This document shows positions 27,084-36,711 of a stretch of DNA of 64,000 nucleotides, one piece after another. How positions within the stretch are numbered: position 1 is the first letter of the stretch; the number at the start of each line of letters is the position of its first letter. This DNA comes from Lewinellaceae bacterium (GTDB lineage: Bacteria > Bacteroidota > Bacteroidia > Chitinophagales > Saprospiraceae), in NCBI GenBank assembly GCA_016712415.1, contig JADJRC010000025.1:4289-68288 (forward strand), read 5' to 3'. Under the pieces are notes generated by a model. That model was not told the origin of the DNA. It made no database searches and saw only the letters and a program-made list of their open reading frames with translations. The translations under genes and the position numbers were made by a program.

Positions 27084-28011
27084 AGCATGAAGTGCAAGAA
27101 TTTTCTACCCCTATCCGCCGGCGGAGTTCTTTCAGCCTTGCGCGCTGGATCACAAATTCCGTCTTGTCGTCGTTGAGCCGCACGATGTACTTGTCGTGTT
27201 CCCAGAAGGAGTAATTTTTGAAAAAATGCAGGTTGACGATCACCGAGCGGTTGATGCGAAAAAACGCAGCCGGGTCGAGTTCGGCTTCCAGTTCGCCGAG
27301 GGTCTTGCGAATGTCGAAAGTCTTGCCGCGTGTAAAGGCCCGGTAATTTTTTTCCTCAACCTCGAACCACAGCACCTCGCTTATATCGAGGACGGTTTCT
27401 CCCTGCTCGTCGCGGGCCGGCAGCGTTTTCAGAAAATCGTTGCTGCCCGGAGGCGCAAGGCGCTCCAAATGGGCTTTCTGCCAGTCGTTGTAGTCAAGAA
27501 AAAGGCTGACATTCAGAAACACATAACCAAAAATCAGAAAAGGCAGGGCGTAATTGACGAACATTCGGGCGGTAAAAAAATACTCCGGGAAATACGCCGC
27601 CCAACTGTAATCCGGGTAAAAAACGGCCAGATACCGTACGCCGTTGGTGACGGGCCCGAAAACGAGGATGGAACCCATTATCACGGGCAGAAAGCGCAAT
27701 TCGTACCGGAGCAGGCTTTTCAGGTCGGGGCGCAACGTCGACATGCCGAAACGCGCCGCAGCCCACCGCACGATGCGCAGGAAGATGAACACCGAGATGA
27801 GCTCGAACAAAAAGTAGTAGCCGAACAGGAATTTGAAGTATTCCCATATCCTGCCTTCCAGCAGCCTTCTGAATTCGCCGAATCCCGGCCGTTGCAGGGT
27901 AATCAGTTGATAGAGCAGCACGCCGACCAGGGTGTAGGCCAACCACGCCCAGCCTCTGGTCAGCCGAAAACTCAGGGGTATGCTGTCGTTCTGCGCTGTG
28001 GAAGTCTGCAT
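27028..28011 (-). CDS. LytTR DNA-binding membrane regulator
   Basis: The 327-aa protein has about five N-terminal membrane spans (WAWLAYTLVGVLLYQLI; YFKFLFGYYFLFELISVFIFL; FLPVIMGSILVFGPV; FVNYALPFLIFGYVFLNVSLFL). A LytTR DNA-binding domain follows at about 205-300: DISEVLWFEVEEKNYRAFTRGKTFDIRKTLGELEAELDPAAFFRINRSVIVNLHFF. It is therefore a membrane-anchored transcription regulator of the type found in Bacteroidota; signal and targets are unknown. A -7 box (28037-28044) lies 26 bases upstream. The 3' end overlaps acpH tail to tail. Confidence 0.9.
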   Translation of the reverse strand: MQTSTAQNDSIPLSFRLTRGWAWLAYTLVGVLLYQLITLQRPGFGEFRRLLEGRIWEYFKFLFGYYFLFELISVFIFLRIVRWAAARFGMSTLRPDLKSLLRYELRFLPVIMGSILVFGPVTNGVRYLAVFYPDYSWAAYFPEYFFTARMFVNYALPFLIFGYVFLNVSLFLDYNDWQKAHLERLAPPGSNDFLKTLPARDEQGETVLDISEVLWFEVEEKNYRAFTRGKTFDIRKTLGELEAELDPAAFFRINRSVIVNLHFFKNYSFWEHDKYIVRLNDDKTEFVIQRARLKELRRRIGVENSCTSCSIARFFLWLRRSGREKKD

Positions 28012-28036
28012 CGGGTTCGATAAAATTGTGTTCGGG

Positions 28037-28044
28037 CAAAAATA
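28037..28044 (-). promoter_or_regulatory. Bacteroidota -7 box for the LytTR gene
   Basis: TATTTTTG on the minus strand fits TAnnTTTG and lies 25 bases before the ATG at 28011. No clear -33 element. Confidence 0.45.
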
Positions 28045-28198
28045 GGTTTTCCCTTTAATTCTCCTCCGGATATTCCAACGCTGTCTACCGCCGACGGCAG
28101 CAGCAGTATTTCAGGTATCCGAAACCGTACTTCGCGCATTTTCCATTCCCCGCATACCGCGTTTCAGCGCGGAAAAACAGCATCTCGGGCAGCCGCGC

Positions 28199-28230
28199 TT
28201 GCGGGGTTGCCACCGCGCGTTCCACCTTTG
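28199..28230 (+). promoter_or_regulatory. Candidate promoter of the S41 peptidase gene
   Basis: TTG at 28199-28201 is followed after 21 bases by CACCTTTG at 28223-28230 (TAnnTTTG with one mismatch). It would give a leader of about 30 bases to the ATG at 28267. Confidence 0.4.
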
Positions 28231-28266
28231 CCGCATCGATTTTCGGTTCACCAAAATAATTCAACC

Positions 28267-29664
28267 ATGAGTCTGCTTAAATTTTTCCTTATCGCCGCCA
28301 CCAGTTTCCTCGTATCCGGTTTTTTTCCACTCGCCGCCCAGGTCGAAAACGGCGGCAAGTGGTTGGTCAACATCCGCCATTTTGAATACGGTGAAATGCG
28401 CACGACACTAGAATTCAGGGTCGAAACGGACAGCAGTTTTAGCGCCGCATCTCATCGCAGGGGAGTAAAAAACCTGGTCGGCGGCTTCAAGGCCACCATG
28501 GGACGCTGGTTTACCCGAAAACCCATGCTGCGCACCGGCGCCCTGTGCCGGATCGAAAACGGCCGCACCGAGGGCGAAACATTCTCCGGCGTATTGTCCA
28601 TGCCGATGGGCTCCAGAATAAAGATCGCGGGCCGTTTTAGCGGCAGCCACCTTTCCGGGTCGCTGACCAACGCGTCGGGCAAACAGGTCGGCGTCGTGGA
28701 CGGCACACGAACCTCCGGGAGCGCACCGGCCGACGACTATCCCGCCGTCGTTGACGCCCTGATGGAGCAGTACCGCCAAAACATATACGACCGCCGCGTG
28801 CTGGAGACAAAATCATGGAAGCGCTTTGCCAAAAGATGAAAAAGCGGAAAAAAGGCGCAGGATGATTTCGACCTCATCTCGGCATTTTTCATCCATGCGC
28901 AAAAGTTGCCGTTCACCCACGCTTACTTCTACCGCACAGAAAACCCCAAGGCCGGAAAAGCGCAAATGAGCAAGCGGTTCGCCTCCCTGTCCGGGCAGGC
29001 ATGGCTCGAAGAAAAATCTCCGGAAACCGTCGTCCTGCGCGTTAAATCATTCCGGTGCACCGCGGAAGAAATGGACAGCCTGATGCGCATTGTCATGCGG
29101 AAAGATTACCGCAACCTGATCGTCGACCTGCGCGGCAACGGCGGCGGCTCGTTGGAAGGCGGCATGACACTCGCCCGGTATCTGACCGCCGGGGAAACCG
29201 CCACGGGCGTATACCTCACCCAAAAGTGGTTCAACTGGCATCCGGCGCCGCCCACGGCGGTCGAACTGGCCTCCATGCCCGCCTTTACGAAAGCCGACGT
29301 CGCCGCCTTCACCTCAACGCTCGATTCCGCCGGATACGTTGTATTGAAAGCGACACCGGGGCCGCAGCAGTTCACCGGGAAAGCGTTTATTTTGACGGAT
29401 CGTCGCACCGCCAGCGCTTGCGAGCCGCTCACGTGGAACCTGAAACATTACGGCAGGGCAACCGTGGTCGGAGAATCCACCGCCGGCGCCATGCTGAGTG
29501 CGGAAAGTTACCCCGTAAAAAACGGTTTCACGGCCGTCATTCCCAACGGCGACTATTACACGCCGGAAGGCAACAGGCTCGACCGAATCGGGGTAGCGCC
29601 CCATCTCGCCGTGAACGGTGAAGCGGCGCTGGATCGCGTCATGCGCCTGATCGAAGGGAAATAA
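28267..29664 (+). pseudogene. S41 family peptidase with internal in-frame stop
   Basis: The frame starts MSLLKFFLIAATSFLVSGFFPLAAQ, a signal peptide. It runs through a beta-rich N-terminal region and stops at TGA 28837-28839. The same frame continues directly (KSGKKAQDDFDLISAFFIHAQ) into an S41/C-terminal-processing-protease domain: NLIVDLRGNGGGSLEGGMTLARYL, FTGKAFILTDRRTASACEPL (likely Ser nucleophile in TASAC), GESTAGAMLSAE, ending DRVMRLIEGK. Without the stop the protein is about 465 aa. The stop lies in an A-rich stretch (28831-28852), where two compensating indels would also remove it. It is either a broken periplasmic peptidase or an assembly error. Confidence 0.8.
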
Positions 29665-29811
29665 CGCATCAAAAGCCTGTCCGAAAAATATTATTCGCCG
29701 TTTGCGGATACTCACCCCACCGAAACAAAATTTAATTTATGCCGTTTAATCAGGCACTTACCTGAAATTTTTGAAACTTCCCGCAATATTCTGCGTCTAA
29801 CCGTAAAAAAC

Positions 29812-29843
29812 TTGATATCGGCAAGCGGAAAATTGTACCTTTG
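29812..29843 (+). promoter_or_regulatory. Promoter of rpoD
   Basis: TTG at 29812-29814, 21 bases, then TACCTTTG at 29836-29843: a good match to the Bacteroidota -33/-7 consensus. The ATG follows 31 bases later. Confidence 0.65.
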
Positions 29844-29874
29844 CAGCCGAAAAAATTCAACATAGCAGCACACA

Positions 29875-30744
29875 ATGAGGCAACTAAAAATTACGAAGTC
29901 CATTACCAACCGGGAGAGCCAGTCGCTCGAGAAGTATCTACAGGAAATTGGTAAGGTGGACCTCCTCACCCCGGAAGAAGAAGTTGATTTAGCCAAACGG
30001 ATCAAGCAAGGCGACCAGATCGCCCTTGAAAAACTCACAAAAGCCAACCTTCGCTTCGTAGTATCCGTGGCGAAACAATATCAAAACCAGGGACTTAGCC
30101 TCTCCGACCTCATCAATGAGGGCAACCTTGGCCTGATCAAGGCAGCCCAGCGTTTCGACGAAACGCGCGGCTTCAAATTCATTTCCTATGCCGTTTGGTG
30201 GATTCGCCAAAGCATCCTCCAGGCACTGGCCGAGCAGAGCCGTATTGTGCGCCTGCCGCTGAACAAAGTCGGCTCGCTCAACAAGATCAACAAGGCTTTC
30301 TCCGAACTCGAACAGACCTTCGAACGCGAACCCAGTCCGGAAGAACTCGCCGAACTGCTCGAGATTACAACCGATGAGGTAGAAACCACCCTCGGCGTTG
30401 CCGCCCGCCACGTATCGATGGACGCCCCTTTTGTAGAGGGAGAAGACAACTCCCTGCTCGACGTGTTGGAAAACAACTCCATGCCCGGCACCGACACACA
30501 CCTTGACTATGCCGATTCGCTGCGCCGCGAAATCGAACGCTCGCTCGGCACCCTGACCGATCGCCAGTGCGACGTGATTAAACTGTACTTCGGCATCGGC
30601 GTTGAGCATCCCATGTCGCTGGAAGACATCGGCGACAAGTTCGGTTTGACCCGCGAGCGCGTGCGCCAGATCAAGGACAAGGCCATCAACAAACTGCGCG
30701 CAACAAGCCGCAGCAAACTGCTGAAAACATACCTCGGCGCATAA
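29875..30744 (+). CDS. rpoD: Primary RNA polymerase sigma factor (sigma-70/SigA)
   Basis: The 289-aa protein is the short Bacteroidota form lacking region 1.1. It contains region 1.2 (ESQSLEKYLQEIGKVDLLTPEEEVDLAKRI), region 2 (LINEGNLGLIKAAQRFDETRGFKFISYAVWWIRQSILQAL), region 3 and region 4 with the -35-binding helix-turn-helix (SLEDIGDKFGLTRERVRQIKDKAINKLR). It directs RNA polymerase to the TAnnTTTG-type promoters seen throughout this window. Own promoter upstream, strong terminator downstream; intact. Confidence 0.97.
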   Translation: MRQLKITKSITNRESQSLEKYLQEIGKVDLLTPEEEVDLAKRIKQGDQIALEKLTKANLRFVVSVAKQYQNQGLSLSDLINEGNLGLIKAAQRFDETRGFKFISYAVWWIRQSILQALAEQSRIVRLPLNKVGSLNKINKAFSELEQTFEREPSPEELAELLEITTDEVETTLGVAARHVSMDAPFVEGEDNSLLDVLENNSMPGTDTHLDYADSLRREIERSLGTLTDRQCDVIKLYFGIGVEHPMSLEDIGDKFGLTRERVRQIKDKAINKLRATSRSKLLKTYLGA

Positions 30745-30763
30745 GCCTGCTTCCTTCAAAAGC

Positions 30764-30804
30764 AAAGCCCGTTTTTCCAACAACAGGAAAAAACGGGCTT
30801 TTTG
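30764..30804 (+). terminator. Intrinsic terminator after rpoD, probably bidirectional
   Basis: AAAGCCCGTTTTTCC (30764-30778) pairs with GGAAAAAACGGGCTTT (30786-30801) and is followed by T-rich sequence. It lies between convergent genes, and the reverse complement also ends T-rich, so it can serve the lipoprotein gene as well. Confidence 0.88.
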
Positions 30805-30827
30805 TTTTGCCGTTGTAACGGCTTCCT

Positions 30828-31235
30828 TTACTGTTTCTCGAAATACAGCAGCGACTGGCTGCTGACCAGCGGATCCGTGCTGAGTCGCCCGGTCAGCTTC
30901 AAGGTAACATCGGATTGTTCGATGATCGTCCAGTCGCCGATAATATTATTTGCCAGAGCAACAGGATTTTGGATCGCGAAAGTTGCGATTGAAGTATTGG
31001 CGTCAACAGCCCATTTTCCGGTGGCCGAACTGCCGTCGGGGAAATGGATGATCCACTCGTTGTTGTCGTTCAATTCAAACGAGTAGTTGTTGAACAGTGC
31101 CGTGTCGTCCTTCTGATCAGCGCCAATCTGATAGTATGATACGATCCAGTTAGTTGTTTTCAGGTTGTCGTCGGATTTGGAGCAACCGAATGCCATCAGG
31201 GATACCAACAGCGCAAGGATAAGCGGTTTTTGCAT
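30828..31235 (-). CDS. Small lipoprotein of unknown function
   Basis: The 135-aa protein starts MQKPLILALLVSLMAFGCSKSDDN, with Cys18 as lipidation site. The mature part is predicted beta-rich (NWIVSYYQIG, YSFELNDNNEWIIHFPDGSSATGKWAVD, DWTIIEQSDVTLKLTGRL) and resembles lipocalin-like lipoproteins common in Bacteroidota. No ligand or partner can be named. It is a single gene, convergent with rpoD and divergent from the amylase gene. Confidence 0.8.
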   Translation of the reverse strand: MQKPLILALLVSLMAFGCSKSDDNLKTTNWIVSYYQIGADQKDDTALFNNYSFELNDNNEWIIHFPDGSSATGKWAVDANTSIATFAIQNPVALANNIIGDWTIIEQSDVTLKLTGRLSTDPLVSSQSLLYFEKQ

Positions 31236-31473
31236 AGCAATTAAAGTTAATGAATGAAGAAATCAGGGTACATAGATACAAGGATTGTTCCATAAGTTGT
31301 TAAACCGGCGCCGGGATGAGTACTTTTTCGTGCATACCGCTGGTTAATACCCCATGAGCATTCCAGTGCCTGTTCCTCTTCCCGGACCATAACTGCCGTG
31401 TTTTATTTGTATTCCTTGTTGCCGCACCTTGATAGGAAAATGCTTTCACCTTTTTCTACTCAAACGCCTTTGT

Positions 31474-31481
31474 TACATTTG
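31474..31481 (+). promoter_or_regulatory. Bacteroidota -7 box for the GH13 gene
   Basis: TACATTTG matches TAnnTTTG and is preceded at about 18-20 bases by a TTTTT stretch (31451-31455) as a weak -33. It supports the GTG start at 31531, because the alternative TTG start at 31429 would lie upstream of this promoter. Confidence 0.5.
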
Positions 31482-31530
31482 TCCGTACACCGCCGAACCG
31501 GCACAAATCGTAAACGGAAAAAATTTAAAC

Positions 31531-33435
31531 GTGAGAAAAACATCAACCTTCCTGCTCGCACTCTGCTTTCTCTTCGTTGAAGGATTCGCCCAGGCGCCTG
31601 CCATCCAGCGTATCGACCCGACCAACTGGTATGTGGGCATGAAAAACCCGGAACTTCAATTGCTGATCTACGGCAAAGACCTCAAAGGCTCCTCATTGAA
31701 GATATCCTATCCCGGCATCAGCGTCCGGCAGGTGTATGAAGTCGAAAACGCCAATTATCTGTTTGTCGACCTGTATATAGCGCCGGAGACCAAAGCCGGC
31801 GTCTTCGAGATCGAACTGAGCAAGCCGGTTCCCGTAAAAAAGAAAAAGACAGTCGTCAACGAGACGGTCCGGACCACCCGTTCCTACGAATTGAAAGTGC
31901 GGGACAAACACCCGCAGGAGGTCAATGCCGGTGATTTTATTTACCTGGTTCTGCCCGATCGCTTTTCCAACGGCGACACCTCCAACGACAAGTATGCCGA
32001 TATGGCCGACCCGGCATCCGACCGGAACAATCCGTTTTTGCGACACGGCGGCGACCTGTTGGGCATTGAGAACCACCTGGATTATATCACCGACCTGGGC
32101 GCGACGGCGCTATGGCTCAACCCGGTCGTCGAAAACGACCAGCCGCAGACCGACGAAGGCGGCGCGATGCGTTCGGCGTACCACGGATACGGTTTTACGG
32201 ACCACTATGCCGTCGACCGGCGCCTGGGCGGCAACGCAGCCTACAAAAGCCTGATCGACGCTGCCCATGCCAGGGGTCTGAAGATTATTCAGGATGCCGT
32301 GTACAACCACGTGGGCATCAACCACTGGATTCTGCGCGACCTGCCCATGAAAAACTGGCTGCACCAGTGGGATACTTACACCAATACCTCGTACCGCGAC
32401 GAGTCGGTGTTCGACCTGGACCACGGCAACAAGAGTGATTTCAACGTACAGCAAAACGGCTGGTTTGTGCCTTTTTTGCCCGACCTGAACCAACACAATC
32501 CCTTTGTGGCCAACTATCTTATTCAGCACGCGCTCTGGACCGTCGAATTCTTCGGTATCGACGGCTGGCGGGTTGATACGTACCAGTACAATGACCTGGA
32601 ATTCATGAACCGATGCAACAACGCCCTGCTGGAAGAATACCCCCGAATGTTCATCACAGCCGAAAATGCAGTAAACACAGCCGTCAGCCAGGCCTTTTTT
32701 GTCCGCAACAACCTCTATCTCCCCTTCAAGAGCACCTGCCCCTCGCCCAACGATTTCGTTTTTTACAATGCCATCAATGCCGCCCTGAATGAGAAATTCG
32801 ACTGGGGGAGCGGGTTCAACAAGTTATGCACCATGCTGGCGCAGGACATCGTGTACGAAGACGCCGGCCTGAACATGACTTTTCTGGACAACCACGACCA
32901 AAACCGGTTCTTTTCGATGGTGGGCGAGGATATGCGAAAATTCAAACAGGGTATAGTTTTCCTGCTGACCGCGCGGGGTGTCCCGCAACTGTACTACGGT
33001 ACGGAAATTCTGATGAAAAACTTTAAAAACCCGTCGGACGCAGAGGTGCGACGCGATTTCCCCGGGGGCTGGCCCGGCGACAGGGAAAATAAATTCACGG
33101 CTACCGGCAGAACGGGTCAGGAAAACGAGGCGTTTGATTTTACCAAAAAACTGGCGCATTATCGAAAAACCTGCACCGCCCTCCAAACGGGAAAGCATAC
33201 CCAATACCTGCCCAAAGACGGCGTATATGTATACTTCAGGCACGATGACAGTAAAACGGTTATGATCGTCATGAGTCAGAGCGATAAAAGTCAGACCTTG
33301 CAAACCCGGCGTTTTGACGAGTGCCTTGGCGCATTTAGCAAGGGAAAAAACATTTTGGACGACAAGGTGATTACAGATATTCGCCAGATTGACGTGCCTC
33401 CTATGTCGGTGCAGGTGATTGAGTTGATGAAGTAG
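31531..33435 (+). CDS. GH13 alpha-amylase family enzyme, periplasmic (neopullulanase/cyclomaltodextrinase-like)
   Basis: A GTG start gives 634 aa with a clean signal peptide (VRKTSTFLLALCFLFVEGFAQA). An N-terminal Ig-like cyclomaltodextrinase domain (about 25-125) precedes the catalytic barrel. GH13 motifs: DAVYNH at 255-260, GWRVDT with nucleophile Asp349, ITAEN with acid Glu378, and FLDNHD with Asp456. A C-terminal beta domain ends at VQVIELMK. It resembles SusA-type neopullulanases that cleave maltooligosaccharides or pullulan in the periplasm. No SusCD pair is next to it. A TTG at 31429 would extend the frame without a signal peptide and is rejected. Confidence 0.93.
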   Translation: MRKTSTFLLALCFLFVEGFAQAPAIQRIDPTNWYVGMKNPELQLLIYGKDLKGSSLKISYPGISVRQVYEVENANYLFVDLYIAPETKAGVFEIELSKPVPVKKKKTVVNETVRTTRSYELKVRDKHPQEVNAGDFIYLVLPDRFSNGDTSNDKYADMADPASDRNNPFLRHGGDLLGIENHLDYITDLGATALWLNPVVENDQPQTDEGGAMRSAYHGYGFTDHYAVDRRLGGNAAYKSLIDAAHARGLKIIQDAVYNHVGINHWILRDLPMKNWLHQWDTYTNTSYRDESVFDLDHGNKSDFNVQQNGWFVPFLPDLNQHNPFVANYLIQHALWTVEFFGIDGWRVDTYQYNDLEFMNRCNNALLEEYPRMFITAENAVNTAVSQAFFVRNNLYLPFKSTCPSPNDFVFYNAINAALNEKFDWGSGFNKLCTMLAQDIVYEDAGLNMTFLDNHDQNRFFSMVGEDMRKFKQGIVFLLTARGVPQLYYGTEILMKNFKNPSDAEVRRDFPGGWPGDRENKFTATGRTGQENEAFDFTKKLAHYRKTCTALQTGKHTQYLPKDGVYVYFRHDDSKTVMIVMSQSDKSQTLQTRRFDECLGAFSKGKNILDDKVITDIRQIDVPPMSVQVIELMK

Positions 33436-33496
33436 AGGGTGTTTGGCTACCGGCCCTCCGGCAAGGCAACATGAATTTTCACAAGTCAACGTGGGT

Positions 33497-33588
33497 TTGT
33501 CATGTTTGTAAACACCTGTCCGATCTACGGAGAGGTAGTTGCGGCGTTGCCCGCCTGTGATGCGGACGGGTGTTTACAAACATGACAA
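33497..33588. repeat. Long inverted repeat, 26-bp arms, 40-base loop
   Basis: The left arm 33497-33522 begins TTGTCATGTTTGTAAAC and the right arm 33563-33588 ends GTTTACAAACATGACAA. The arms match at 25 of 26 positions. The element fills the spacer between the amylase and the ABC permease (33436-33731, otherwise without a gene). There is no T-run after it, so it is not a standard terminator. It could be a MITE-like or REP-like element. Confidence 0.8.
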
Positions 33589-33731
33589 GGGAACAGCGGG
33601 GCATTTGTCAAGGTCAAGGAAACAGCGTTGTCGGGAACACCCCCTCCCCCATCAATGCCGTGCCCCATTTCATCGAAAACAATCTTGCAAAGTGAAAATC
33701 CAGCCTTTATTCGCAGAACAATCGAAAAATT

Positions 33732-34961
33732 ATGCTGCGAAACACCCTTCAGTCCTTCGGCCTGGCCTTCCAGAACATCCGGGCCAACCTCTTTCACACT
33801 TTCTTTTCGGTGCTCGGCATCGTAATCGGCGTTGCCGCCCTGGTGGCCACCTTTTCCCTGATCGACGGCCTGGAAAAATTCGCCCGCGAGCAGATTTCGA
33901 ACAATACCAGTTTCAATGCCATTGTGGTTGAAACACAAACCGACAAAGTCATCAACAACCTGTCGGTCAGGAAGGACTCCTTCCAGGTAATCGATTATGA
34001 CCGCTACACACGGCTCCGTGCAAATACTATCGGCGTGAAACGCGCCAACATGGACAACAGTTTTAACCGTGAAATCCGCCTCACGGAGAACGACTCGACC
34101 ATAGGCGCCATGATAAAGGGCGTCGCAGAAACACCCTGGGGCGACACTATTCTCACGAACGGAAAGTTGTTCTCGCCCACCGCCTTTACCGGGCGCGAGC
34201 CGGAAACGGTAGTCAATACACAACTGGCCAAACTCATTGCCGGGTCAGACGACCTGAGCCGGGTACCGGGAAAAACCTTTGCGGTTTTCGGCCATACCCT
34301 GCGCATTGTGGGCGTAGCCAAAGGCAAAAGAGACAACGCCCCGCCAACGGCCTATATCCCCATCTCACTGTTCACGATGGACGACTTGCACCGCGGTCCG
34401 CCACGCCTGTTGATGGAGGCTGCCCAAACGGAAGATGTGCCGAAGATCAAAGAGCAGATAAACGCCTGGCTGAAAAGCGAATTCGGCGAAAACCACGTTG
34501 ATTTCCAGGTAATGAGTCAGGATTTCTGGGTCGGCGAAACCGCCAAGGGCTTTCTCATTTTTCGCATCATCATGGGGCTGATCATCGGCATTTCCGTAGT
34601 TGTAGGCGGCGTCGGCGTGATGAACGTGCTGCTGATCTCCGTCAACGAACGCACGGCAGAAATCGGGCTGCGCAAGGCGGTAGGCGCCAAGAAGGCCGAT
34701 ATTCGCCGCCTGTTCCTCGCCGAGTCCATCACGGTATCCGCGTTTGGCAGTATGATCGGACTGGTGTTCGGCGCGGGTTTTGCCATGGCTGCCATACCTG
34801 TTATCCGCCTTTTTGCCGATGTACCGTTCAGCGCTGTGCTTACCTGGAATACCTTTTTTATAATATGTACGGTTGCTGTACTGATCGGTATCCTGTTCGG
34901 CACCTACCCGGCTGTAAAAGCGGCGCGCCTCGACCCCGTCGAAGCGCTCCGACGGGAGTAA
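33732..34961 (+). CDS. MacB-like ABC transporter permease
   Basis: The 409-aa protein has an N-terminal membrane span (LFHTFFSVLGIVIGVAALVATFSLI) and a periplasmic MacB-type domain of about 220 residues (EIRLTENDSTIGAMIKGV..., GREPETVVNTQLAKLI). Three C-terminal spans follow with the FtsX-type signature NVLLISVNERTAEIGLRKAVGAKKADIRRLFLAES, ending PAVKAARLDPVEALRRE. Such proteins are mechanotransmission permeases for efflux or lipoprotein work. The partner ATPase is not encoded nearby. It ends 3 bases from the convergent pyrG stop. Confidence 0.92.
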   Translation: MLRNTLQSFGLAFQNIRANLFHTFFSVLGIVIGVAALVATFSLIDGLEKFAREQISNNTSFNAIVVETQTDKVINNLSVRKDSFQVIDYDRYTRLRANTIGVKRANMDNSFNREIRLTENDSTIGAMIKGVAETPWGDTILTNGKLFSPTAFTGREPETVVNTQLAKLIAGSDDLSRVPGKTFAVFGHTLRIVGVAKGKRDNAPPTAYIPISLFTMDDLHRGPPRLLMEAAQTEDVPKIKEQINAWLKSEFGENHVDFQVMSQDFWVGETAKGFLIFRIIMGLIIGISVVVGGVGVMNVLLISVNERTAEIGLRKAVGAKKADIRRLFLAESITVSAFGSMIGLVFGAGFAMAAIPVIRLFADVPFSAVLTWNTFFIICTVAVLIGILFGTYPAVKAARLDPVEALRRE

Positions 34962-34964
34962 ATC

Positions 34965-36565
34965 CTACCCCATGCAGGCCTTCACAAAAGCAACAAACAG
35001 GGGATGCGGGTTTTCGACCGTGCTTTTTAATTCCGGATGGAACTGCACCCCTACAAACCACTTGTGGCTTTTCAGTTCCATAATCTCCACGAGATTCGAT
35101 TCGGGGTTGATACCGGTAGCCGTCATACCCGCTTTTTCAAACTGGTCCAGATAGGCATTGTTGAACTCCCAGCGGTGCCGGTGGCGTTCGTTGATCAAGA
35201 CGCTCCCATACGCGGCGTGGGCTTTTGTTTTTTTCTTTACCTCGCAGGGATAGGCGCCCAGGCGCATGGTGCCGCCTTTTTTGGTGATTTTTTTCTGCTC
35301 GCTCATCATGTCGATGACGGGATGCGGCGTGCCTGGATTCACTTCCGTTGAGGAAGCGTCGGCAAGGGACAGCACATTGCGGGCAAACTCGACGCAGGCA
35401 GTTTGCATGCCCAGGCAAATGCCGAAAAACGGTATATCGTTCTCCCGTGCAAAACGAATGGCCGACAACTTGCCTTCAATGCCCCGTTCGCCGAACCCCG
35501 GAGCGACCAGAATACCGTTCAGGTCCTTCAGCGTCTTGCCCACATCTTTGTAACTGCCCTCCAGGTCTTCGGCGTGTATGGGCACTACACGCACCTTGCA
35601 CTCGTTGATCGCGCCCGCGTGCACAAACGCCTCGTGTATGGATTTATAGGCATCCTGCAGTTCGTTGTACTTGCCCACCAGGCCGATCTTTACTTCACTG
35701 AGGGGATTCTTGAGTTTACCCAAAAACGTTTTCCAGGAGTTCAGATTGGGCTCTTTGGTGTCGCGCAGGTGCAGTTTGGAAATCACCACGGCATCAAGTC
35801 GTTCCCTCAGGAGCATGAGCGGGACGTCGTAAATACTCTCGGCGTCGAGGGCTTCGATGACGGCGCTGGTTTCTACGTTGCAGAACTGTGCCAGTTTGCG
35901 GCGGATGTCGGTGCTGAGCGGATGCTCGGTGCGGCAGGCCAGTACATCGGGCTGAACGCCAAGACTCAGCAACTCTTTTACGGAGTGCTGGGTGGGTTTC
36001 GTTTTAAGTTCCTTGGCTGCGTTCAGATAGGGCACCAGGGTCAGGTGAATGACCAGGCAGTTGTCGCGCCCCAGTTCCCAGCGCAGTTGCCGCACCGACT
36101 CCATATAGGGCAGCGATTCGATGTCGCCCACCGTACCGCCCAGTTCCGTGATAACCAGGTCGTACTGGCCGGTTTGCCCGAGCAGCAGCATCCGGCGCTT
36201 GATCTCGTCGGTAATGTGCGGGATCACCTGCACCGTTTTGCCGAGGTAGTCGCCCGCCCGTTCCTTGTTGATTACCGTCTGGTAGACAGCGCCGGTGGTG
36301 ACGTTGTTGGCACGGGAGGTGGGGGTGTTCAAAAAACGCTCGTAGTGGCCAGGTCGAGGTCCGTCTCGGCGCCGTCGTCCGTTACGTAGCACTCTCCGTG
36401 CTCATACGGGTTGAGGGTACCGGGGTCGACGTTGATGTAGGGATCGAACTTTTGGATGGTTACGGAAAAACCGCGGGCCTGGAGGAGTTTCGCCAGGGAG
36501 GCACAAAGAATGCCTTTTCCGAGCGAAGAAGTGACACCGCCCGTAACAAATATGTATTTCGTCAT
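34965..36565 (-). CDS. pyrG: CTP synthase, with one frameshift
   Basis: Two frames join into one enzyme of about 534 aa. The N-terminal frame starts MTKYIFVTGGVTSSLGKGILCASLAKLLQ at 36565 and reaches ETDLDL. The second frame continues GHYERFLNTPTSRANNVTTGAVYQTVI, through the amidoligase part (ELGGTVGDIESLPYMESVRQL) and a glutamine amidotransferase domain (GICLGMQ with the Cys nucleophile, FHPELKSTVENPHP). A missing C on the + strand at about 36350 (GGCC where GGCCC is expected) causes the shift. PyrG makes CTP from UTP and is essential, so a sequencing error is most likely. It ends 3 bases from the convergent ABC permease. Confidence 0.93.
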
Positions 36566-36591
36566 AGTATGCTTGAAACTGTTACGGGACA

Positions 36592-36599
36592 CAAAGGTA
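36592..36599 (-). promoter_or_regulatory. Bacteroidota -7 box for pyrG
   Basis: TACCTTTG on the minus strand, 26 bases before the pyrG ATG; perfect TAnnTTTG. No convincing -33 element. Confidence 0.5.
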
Positions 36600-36711
36600 G
36601 GATTTCATTCTACCCCCTGTATGGACAATGGATGATTTTCGTCAGCAGATTCCGAATTTTCTTTTCCGACCTTTGCCGGAAACATGCCCCGCTTAATTTT
36701 GTTTACCGCTT

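Noticed and set aside
28837..28839. Selenocysteine codon in the S41 peptidase
   Set aside because: The position is a Lys-rich linker, not a catalytic site, and no SECIS-like hairpin directly follows.
31429..31530. Longer start of the GH13 gene at TTG 31429
   Set aside because: It adds residues unlike a signal peptide and starts upstream of the best -7 box; the GTG at 31531 gives a proper signal peptide.
33497..33588. Integron attC site
   Set aside because: The inverted repeat lacks GTTRRRY/RYYYAAC core sites and there is no integrase or cassette array.
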